Source: Lingula anatina
Lineage: Eukaryota; Brachiopoda; Lingulata; Lingulida; Lingulidae
Assembly: GCF_001039355.2 (NCBI RefSeq)
Contig: NW_019775437.1
Span: forward strand, 347,781 to 404,618
DNA length: 56,838 nt
Reading direction: 5' to 3'
Shown: one piece after another, positions 49,301 to 56,838 of the stretch
Numbering within the stretch: position 1 is the first letter of the stretch
Layout of the letters: each line of letters begins with the position of its first letter
Program-made: the position numbers and the translations under genes
The notes under the pieces: model-generated
Seen by the model: only the letters and a program-made list of their open reading frames with translations
What the model was told of the DNA's origin: nothing
Databases searched by the model: none

Positions 49301-52300
49301 TGTCCCCATGAACTTGTACATTTAAACAACTTTTTTGACACTTTATTTCCAGGCTGTTAGATATGGGTTTTGAAAGAGATGTTGCTCAGATTGTGAACTC
49401 CCTGAATGAGAAACAAGAAGGACACAGACAAACTGTGCTGCTCTCAGCCACACTTTCGCAAGGTATTAAATTGTTACAAAATTTGATAACAGTAATAACT
49501 CTGTCTTTTTCAAATCCACTCTACCTCTTGATCTTTTTTTTTTTTTCTTTTTTTTTACAAATAACCTCTTCATCTACTAACTCTGTCCTTGGCTGGGATT
49601 TTCAAACATAATATTTGTATCATTGATTCAGAAATTTAATTTGTATATAAGTTCACTCAGTACTTAAAATTTTACAAACATATTATGAACTTGTTTGTTA
49701 TGCCTTTTAATTATATTTGATTAAAATTTATAATGAAGGTTGATGAAAGTTTTATAATGAATAAAAATTAAGTATTTGTCTTCTCTACATTGCATTTTCA
49801 ACTAAATTGTTCACTTTAGCATTGAAAAATACTACTGAAATTGATGATAAATATGTAATAACAGATGTTGATGTTGTGGAATTCTGTTATTAATTTTTTT
49901 TTAAAAATTGACCATCGTTTCAGGGGTGGAAAGACTTGCTGGCATGAGCCTTGTCAATCCCCAGCTCGTAGAGGTCTCCAAACCTGTCACGGACACCAAG
50001 GTGTCAAAGCCAGACAGCGTGACAGTGACACAGACGACTGATGACAAATTTGTGATACCAGAACACTTGCAGCAGCACTTCATTGTGGTTCCTAGTAAAC
50101 TGAGGCTTGTCACCTTGGCAGCGTTTATTTTACAGAAGTGCAAGGTAAATAGGCATTTTGTCAGACAAAGAGGGGGAATTGAAACACCTGGAAACAGATT
50201 CTCATTGCATTTTTGGTGTGTCCTTCTTAATTCCTTACGTCAATTTCACCTTATACATTCATTAAAAAAATAATAATAGTATTGAAATATTTGCCTCTCA
50301 GTCATTCTGCCATTTGTCACTACTATAAGCCTCCATATGTGTGTGATCTTAAAATTTTATGTTTTTTACAACTTGATCTTTCAAACATGGTATATTATGT
50401 ATAACATTTGTTATTATGATATTGAAACAGCGTAAGGTAATAAAATATTTATTTTATACACTTATAAATTAAATGTCCTTGCAGCTCGTACAACATTGTA
50501 TTATATCCTCACTCTGGTCTTGCATCCTGACTTGTTATATTACAGCTGGTATTTTTGCTTGGTTGTTGGATATACATAAAAATTCTCAAACACAAGCCTA
50601 AAATGTTCCGTACCGTTAGCTTACGGCCAACCTGGTCAAAGGCCTTCATCAGACTGACGTGAATAGTTGTTCACACTCACTGATCGCTAGGTGGTATAGC
50701 GGCCAGGACCCCCTTATAAATGTCAGGTAGATCAACCCCCCCCGTCCCTATTCATGGGTGGCTGGTGTCGGCTGATGTTGATAGCCTCTCGTATTTTTCG
50801 CAGGATGTCGGATGATTTGGATTCAAGAATCTTAGTTTTTTGGTATTTTCTTACTGTGAATTTTGATATTATTATTTCAGTATGCTGCAGAGAATAACAA
50901 GATGGTGGTCTTCATGGCGACCCAGGATTCCACGGAGTTCCATCACTCTCTGCTTGTTAACACCATCGCCAGCTTTAAGGAAGAGGAGGAGGAGGAGGGA
51001 GATGAGAGAGATATTGAGATCTTCAAACTACACGGAGATATGGTACAAAAAGTGAGTGGTTTGTAGACAGAGGCTGGTTTAACCAAAGAACTTTGGACCA
51101 AAAGGTGGTAATTGTATAACTTTTAGACCAAAGTTTTGGTCTTACTACTTTGATTCTAATATCAATGTGTAGTAGTCCACCATGATAATGTACTATTGGT
51201 GTGAAAAAGTAGCTGCTGTTTGTTTGGGATCTTGTCATTAATGTCTTAAAGATATATATATCATTGGACTGCTAACAGTTGTGACCAATTTTCACATTCA
51301 AGAACTCATTGCCTTGTGATAACTTGAGACATCTTTCTTTTGGTATATGTCTAAGTTGATGCATGTTCTGTATACATTTGCCAGGTTTGCTGGCTAGTTT
51401 GTCTTTCTCACTTGTGACAGAGGTGTTTTTCAGTCGAAAAAAAAAATGAAGAAGTTGGAAGTGAATCTTGTATTTTGTGTGTTTCAGGAAAGAACTCAGG
51501 TTTTCCAAGACTTCTCTAGTACTAGATCCGGCGTACTTCTCTGTACAGTAAGTGTAAAAAATATAATGTTATTGATATTAATAATAATGAAACAGTGGAA
51601 AGTCACTTAATAGACGGAGTATAGTCAAATATGTATTAAATTATATATGTGAAAATCTAATGTGGATTGTTTTGTGAGAAGTCACTGTAATATTTTACGA
51701 AAAAAAAAAAATATCTGCACTGATGATTTTATGACTTCAAGTGAAAATTAACTAAAGCAGATTTTTGGTAGGTAGACCTGGTAGCAGGTAAAAATGATAA
51801 ATCTTTAAAATATAAATTATTGGAATGAATGAGGTGCTCGGTAAGTAATTATGGTTATTGTGCCTGGATAGGACGTAGCAGCCAGAGGGTTGGACTTACC
51901 CAAGGTGAAGTGGATTGTGCAGTACAATACCCCGGGGACCCCCACTGAATACATCCACAGGGTGGGGCGGACGGCTAGGGCAGGGACCAGGGGGAGCTCA
52001 CTTCTATTCCTGTCTCCCTCAGAAGTGGACTATGTCCAGGTCCTCAATGACCACAAAATAAGGTGAGGAAAGCTGCTGCAGTGACTTGGCCATAGTGTTG
52101 AAATAGGTTTTTGATTGGGTAATTTTTGTAATGAGATTGAAATTAAAGTAAATCAAAATTTCACTTCATTCTTTTATGCCCATTCTACAGCACTCTTAAG
52201 CAGAAAAACATGGAAAATTTACTATAAAAAATACTAATCATTTTCAAACCTATCAAATTGCAATTGTTTAAGATTGTGCTGCAATTTATTTATTTAGGAA

Positions 52301-54530
52301 AATTCATCTGCATCTGAACTAAGCCATGGTTTATAGTTATGATGAGTACTATTTTTATTCAGTTTTATTTTATTTATTTATTTTTTTTGTTTTTGTTGTA
52401 TCCTGTCATATTCTGCCACATTGTATATTATTTTGATGAACCACAGGGCTAAAAGATTGAATAAATCTAATTGAGTGGATATTTAATTTAGTGAATGTGA
52501 TATTAACTGGTTTTTTAGTATGGAGGAAGTTTCCATGAAGGAAGTGCTGCAGACATTGATGGTACTTAGTCAGGAGTTGGCAGAAGGAAGGAAAAGCAAG
52601 GTATAGTGTTGAATTGTCTGTACCTGATATCAAACATAAATGTAGTCTTCAAGGGTCATTATGTGCATATTTTGCAGAGGGGCCTTTTTGTCCTTGATTT
52701 ATCTGATAGCCTATAAAAAATGACGAAATGATCTCTAAATGGAATAAATGCTGAAAAAATGATGTAAGTAAATGTGACCAACTCTCATTTTATGAGCTTC
52801 AGTTTCATTTAGTTTTTTAATAACAATTTTGATTTGAATTTTAAAATGGTAGCCCTTAGTTTGGATAACTCTGTGCATGCATACAGAACAGGGCTTGCAA
52901 AGGAGACAATTTTGAGCATCTCTTTTCACCAGGAAGTTCTGTTTTTATGTACTGAATAATTAAAACATAATTTGGAAATGGTTGAAGCACTCAAATACTA
53001 ATAATGTCATTTGAGTAAAGGAGTTGATTTTTTTAAACCCTTTTGATTCTCAAAAAAAATTTTTAGTTCAAAATATTGCTTGTAATAAAAGGTGGAAAAT
53101 TCTGAAGTGTAAAGCGCTCATCTTACAATAATAACAACAACAGGAGTTGATTATTAATGTAAAATAGTATAAGATTTTTTTTTTTCCAACTTGGATGCTG
53201 TGGTATTCCAGGGTCGCCATCCACACAGCGTTGAAGAGAGTGCCACGGTGCTTCAAAACAGATTTGAGACATACCTGTACCAAAACAAAGAAAGAATACA
53301 ATTAGCCAAAAAAGGTAACAGACTGTCATTTAGCTTTGATTTTCATGTTCGTTTTGTAGTAACTACTAACTTTGTGATTTTTATTTTTTGTCGACTTTCA
53401 AAAACCATTTTACAGAAATAGTATACAGCACTGGCATAATGCCTTCAGTTATAATTAAACTTATTAGTTAAAAGATTTTATATATTTTTAACCAAAATGG
53501 GGGACAAAATATGCCTTTTTACCAAATTTAAGCATTGCTTTCAAAGTATTGACAAACTTTAACATTCAAATGTAAATTTAGCCAACAAGTGAATGTGCAT
53601 AGCATGTTATGTGTAAATGTCATATTGTTTTCAGCTTACCAGTCTTTCTTGAGATCATACGCCACCTATCCATCCAACCTGAAGCATATCTTCCATATGA
53701 AGAATCTCCATCTGGGACATGTTGCCAAGAGCTTTGGTCTGCGTGAAGCTCCAAAACAAATCTCCCAGTTCAAAGACAACAAATATGCTGTAAAACTCCA
53801 GCGTAAAACTGAAAGGAGGTAAGGTTTTTTCTGAATTTTCTGAGTGGCTATCTCTATTATATTGCAAGCACTAATCGATCTTGTTTCTTTGCAAAGTTTC
53901 ATGGTGATTCGTTCGATGTTGAACTGGTGTAAGCTCTGCATTATGTATTATTTACATGTTTTCATGCTGCTGTTTATGTTTAAGATTAGAATTTTAATTG
54001 TAAATTTAAAGTTTTTTGAAGTTCATACTTTGAATTAAAGGAAAAAAAACAGTTGAACGTACGGGAACTTCTTTCACAGCAGATACATAGGGTATTATCA
54101 CAAAATGGTAATTTATTGGAATAGAATGTAATTTCATTATATACATAATAAATTTGGAAATGGAAAATTGGATAATGGTAAAAAAAGGAAAGCAAAAATC
54201 TCCCCCCTTGAAATGACTGTTGTTGGAGATCTTATACAAATCCAGCAACTTGGGAAACTTCTTTTTTGCAAAAGAAGGAACTCTTAAAAAATTAAACATT
54301 TCTGTCCTTAAGAAGCTGTGTATTCAGACTCTATCTGTTAGCCTTTCAGAACTTTGGATTACAGTGAACATTTTGCTTGGAATTTCAGAGAACAGTTGCA
54401 TAAGGAGGCTTCCCTTCCACACAAGAGGGTCAATATGTCTGAATATGCTAGTGGTCTGGATGTGGTAAAAACGGTCAAGAAAAGAAAAGCAAGGAACAAA
54501 AAGGCTGGAAAAACCAAGAAGAGAAAGTGA
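43362..54530 (+). CDS. DDX31: ATP-dependent RNA helicase DDX31 (17 exons; five present twice)
   Basis: A nucleolar DEAD-box helicase related to yeast Dbp7, needed for large-subunit ribosome assembly. Exons: 43362-43451, 43772-44058, 44275-44350, block A or B (separate entries), 49353-49462, 49924-50144, 50881-51051, 51488-51547, 51872-52062, 52519-52600, 53212-53314, 53635-53818, 54389-54530. With one block the total is 2169 nt, or 722 aa, and all junctions are in phase. Motifs: Q motif about 165, SQTGSGKT 185-192 (Walker A), PTREL, TPGRL, DEAD 298-301, SAT 333-335, VAARGLDLP 491-499, HRVGRTAR 518-525. A DDX31/Dbp7 hallmark follows in exon 16 ([25 protein letters not shown]). The C-terminus is Lys/Arg-rich, probably a nucleolar signal. 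Exon 11 has an acidic EEEEEE insert. The start is the first in-frame ATG of exon 1. A polyadenylation signal is at 55383-55388. Confidence 0.95.
44627..46737 (+). repeat. DDX31 exon block, copy A (exons 4A-8A)
   Basis: This is the first copy of a 2.1 kb direct duplication spanning five exons and their introns: 44743-44857, 45197-45306, 45540-45581, 45967-46031 and 46594-46713. It encodes the helicase core from the Q motif through Walker A, PTREL, TPGRL and the DEAD box. It enters in phase 0 from exon 3 and exits in phase 2, correct for exon 9. Donors and acceptors are consensus (for example gtatat, gtaaac, gtaagt). Intron 4A has a longer GAT repeat (about 44885-44911) than copy B. Confidence 0.93.
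46981..49051 (+). repeat. DDX31 exon block, copy B (exons 4B-8B)
   Basis: This is the second copy, starting immediately after an unresolved base at 46980. Exons: 47092-47206, 47524-47633, 47872-47913, 48283-48347 and 48909-49028. Exon lengths equal those of copy A, all splice signals are intact and there is no stop. I count 12 substitutions in 452 exonic bases. Two change the protein, both in exon 4 (Lys to Thr and Ser to Cys). Exons 6 and 8 are identical between copies. Introns differ by more substitutions and indels. Allelic duplication in the assembly or a mutually exclusive cassette are the alternatives. Confidence 0.93.
49052..49135. repeat. Palindrome plus (GTCGCC)n tract at the end of DDX31 block B
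   Basis: A near-perfect palindrome (atgtacagacaca at 49052-49064, mirrored to 49079) is followed by a CpG-rich tract of GTC/GCC repeats (about 49090-49132). It starts exactly where homology between blocks A and B ends, and is absent after block A. It is probably a transposon end or foldback insertion. Confidence 0.7.
50590..50815 (+). repeat. GC-richer insertion in DDX31 intron 10, possible SINE
   Basis: About 200 bp distinctly richer in GC than the surrounding intron. It contains tggtatagcgg (50692-50702), which fits a tRNA-type A box, and gatcaaccc (50730-50738), which fits a B box, about 27 nt apart. That layout suggests a tRNA-derived SINE head, but I see no second copy, no A-tail and no foldable acceptor stem. 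Confidence 0.35.
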
Positions 54531-56838
54531 TGAGAAATGGGAACCAGTTTGAAACCTGAGCTGCACATAAAAGTTATTTAAGAACAGGGTGCTGTTTTTC
54601 AGCCAATTTAGTAATGTAGCTAGTTCAAGCCATTTACAACTATTGCCCAAATTTATTTCACATTAAACTGAGACTGCTGCAGAGGACTAAAATTCTGTCA
54701 CTTTGTTAAAAATTTAACCAGTCAGTGACATATTTATATTTGTTTGTTGAAAAGTTTTTCTTCAAATACAATTTTGTTATTCTTCATTATCAAATCATAC
54801 TCGCTGAAGTACCCGTTTTGCCCACATGGAGCTATAATTTTTTTATTGTGTTAAATGTTTTTGTCCATCTCTCCAAACACAATCGGCAATATGCGCATTG
54901 CTGTTTTTTTTTTTTCCAAGATGATACAGTTTAATTGAATGTTTTGGTACAATTTACAATGTACTGTATTATTTTGTGACTAAACTATTATTTAAACATC
55001 CTTTTGTTCAACCATTGATTAATTTTTTCATTGATATGTGGCTCACTAGACCAAGATGGTTTTATGAGTAACTTCTGAATCACATAAAAGGCCAAAAAAT
55101 GAATTTACCTGGGGTAAACGACAATTTTTCCATAATTACCAGTGGTTAATGAATCCATTTCTACATTCAAAGTTAGTCCCTGTTTTTTTTTTCTCTAAGG
55201 TTTTTTTTTTCTTTTTTGTAATAATCTCTTAAGAGATAAAGAGCTTATTACAGAATAGCCATCTATGGAGGTCACGTGGTCCGATGATAAACAGAGATTT
55301 CAGAATAATTGCTATAACTGCCATTTTTGTGGAAGAATAGAATATTTTAAATATCGAGTTGTTTACAATGCATTTATTGTGAAATAAAGATTTTATACGA
55401 AGAGTTGTTATCCCTTTAATTTTATTTTTGAAATGATGGATTCGGTACTTTTAATCGCTCTTATATTATTGTGTGAGAGATCTTTATCAGGTTTGTCTCT
55501 GACTTTTAAAAGAAAAGCCTAAGGTTGGCGTCGCCGGAAGGTAATGTTATCAAGTTAGGTTGTAAAAGTTGAAAACAAACAGCACACTGTTTTCCAAGAA
55601 TGTATCATTCACAAACATGTTTGTGTGCAATTACTTAAATGCTAATTATCACATAGCTAATTAATATCCAACATTCAAGATTTGGAGGAAATGTTACTTT
55701 AAGACTTCCACATCTGTGAAATTGCACCTCCCGCAAGAAAGTAGGTTGTTGACTTTATATGATGTTATGTGTAATTTGACCAAGAAAAACGGCAGTCGTA
55801 CAGGCGAATGGCTCCCTTGCGGTGATGACTGTACAGTGGCGCCATCTGAAGGCTGTTTGTTACGATTGTCAAAGGTTGACTTCTGAAGAGGCCAGCTGTG
55901 CAAAATTTCTAAGATTAACTATTATTATAATGTATTATTATTATTGTTATTTTCCCCAGAATTTTAGAAATGTGAGCAGAAATAGGTAAAAAATCATTGA
56001 ATGTCTAGCGAAAAAATTCTCCACGGCACTGGTACAATTTAGAAATTATGTCAAAGGCGTGCACGTGTTGTCACATGGATTGGCAATTCTTTTTCTCTCT
56101 CATTTTGTTGTTAAGTACTGTTTTTATAAAATATCTAGTCAACTGTTTCTGTGATTGACCAATAATTTATAGTATTGTGGAAGAACGTCTGAGTATTTTA
56201 TTAATCCTTCATTTCTTTAGTTGGGAAAGGGAGATGGGTTGGGAGACGTTTTTCAGTCCCAAACTAAGACACACTGGCCACTGATTTTTCAGCTGGACAA
56301 AAAATCTTAATAATCTATCTTAATTGTCTGTAGAATGTGCACGCCAAGGTCGGTCCGTACTATGGGAGACCTATGCCCTTTTGACTGTTACCTAAAAAAA
56401 AAACATGCCTATGCCAACAATCCCCAAACTACTGTTCCTCTCAAGAATTTCGAATGGAGATAAGAGAATTCCCCATGACATGTTGAACATTGTTATTATA
56501 AACTTCAGTGCTCGAGTAGCCACAGTGATTCAGCGTCTATGAGCTTGGATTAAACGCATTATAAACTACTGGGCTGTGCTTGCAAAATGATGGTGTACGA
56601 GGGAAAAAGGCACACCACACAAATCTTATGTGTCTGTGAGACAGGTGTGAGAAAAAATGATAAATTTTCCTTTCAATAGAAAATGACACTTTTTCAATAA
56701 TGGAAACATCTTTTTGGACCATACTATATTATTCTGGGCCCTGTATCTTGAGAAAAAAATCAAAACTTTCTTGGGATTTACTAGCCTCGATAAAACAGTG
56801 AAATTTAATGTTACTGTTAGCTTTCTCGTAGTTTTTTT
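54531..56838. other. DDX31 3' UTR and downstream intergenic DNA
   Basis: After the DDX31 stop (54528-54530), a polyadenylation hexamer AATAAA occurs at 55383-55388, 853 nt downstream, followed by T-rich sequence. From there to the window end I recognise no gene, repeat family or RNA. Short frames at 55694-55903 and 56537-56722 have no familiar content. Confidence 0.6.
55383..55388 (+). terminator. Candidate polyadenylation signal of DDX31
   Basis: This is the first clear AATAAA after the DDX31 stop codon, with T/GT-rich sequence shortly downstream (gagttgttatccctttaat). The 3' UTR would be about 0.87 kb. The assignment rests on the hexamer alone. Confidence 0.45.

Noticed and set aside
54220-54388. 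82-aa frame overlapping the last DDX31 exon
   Set aside because: It is intronic sequence in another frame running into the real exon. The true exon begins after the acceptor at 54388.

Overview
The window is nuclear DNA from an animal. It is AT-rich, has many short exons with GT-AG introns, and carries abundant microsatellites and small non-autonomous transposons. The intron-rich architecture and the protein sequences suggest an invertebrate bilaterian, and I lean towards a lophotrochozoan such as a mollusc. That placement is inference; nothing in the window fixes the species. Single unresolved bases (n) lie at about 34924, 46980 and 49229.

Layout. Positions 1-28229 are almost empty of genes. 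They hold only two exons of an LMX1-type LIM-homeobox gene on the minus strand: exon 1 (24026-23960) and the LIM1 exon (17027-16823), separated by a 6.9 kb intron. The LIM2 and homeodomain exons were not found and probably lie beyond the left edge. From 28230 the window is a compact cluster of four complete housekeeping genes that I could splice in frame from end to end: QTRT1 (minus, 9 exons, 396 aa), DOLPP1 (plus, 8 exons, 247 aa), ZCCHC9 (minus, 5 exons, 254 aa) and DDX31 (plus, 17 exons when each duplicated exon is used once, 722 aa). QTRT1/DOLPP1 and ZCCHC9/DDX31 are two head-to-head pairs, with 281 bp and 651 bp between start codons, so each pair probably shares a promoter region. DOLPP1 and ZCCHC9 meet tail to tail. 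The last 2.3 kb is the DDX31 3' UTR followed by intergenic DNA.

Functions. QTRT1 is the catalytic subunit of the tRNA queuine transglycosylase. DOLPP1 recycles dolichyl diphosphate in the ER for N-glycosylation. ZCCHC9 is a four-knuckle CCHC zinc-finger protein. DDX31 is a nucleolar DEAD-box helicase of the Dbp7 type. The four share no pathway. The linkage is probably ancestral: from general knowledge, LMX1B, DOLPP1 and DDX31 all lie on human 9q33-q34.

Most notable observation. DDX31 contains a 2.1 kb direct duplication of five consecutive helicase exons, covering the Q motif to the DEAD box. The second copy starts at the unresolved base at 46980. Joining the two copies in series breaks the reading frame, and ten of twelve exonic differences are silent. 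The two readings are an assembly artefact holding both alleles, or a mutually exclusive exon block. Other points are a nested inverted-repeat complex in a QTRT1 intron, a hAT-like MITE family with clear 5-bp target duplications, a long near-perfect hairpin in DOLPP1 intron 1, and a QTRT1 splice donor that opens straight into a microsatellite. I found no rRNA, CRISPR or convincing tRNA gene, and no prokaryotic-style system.
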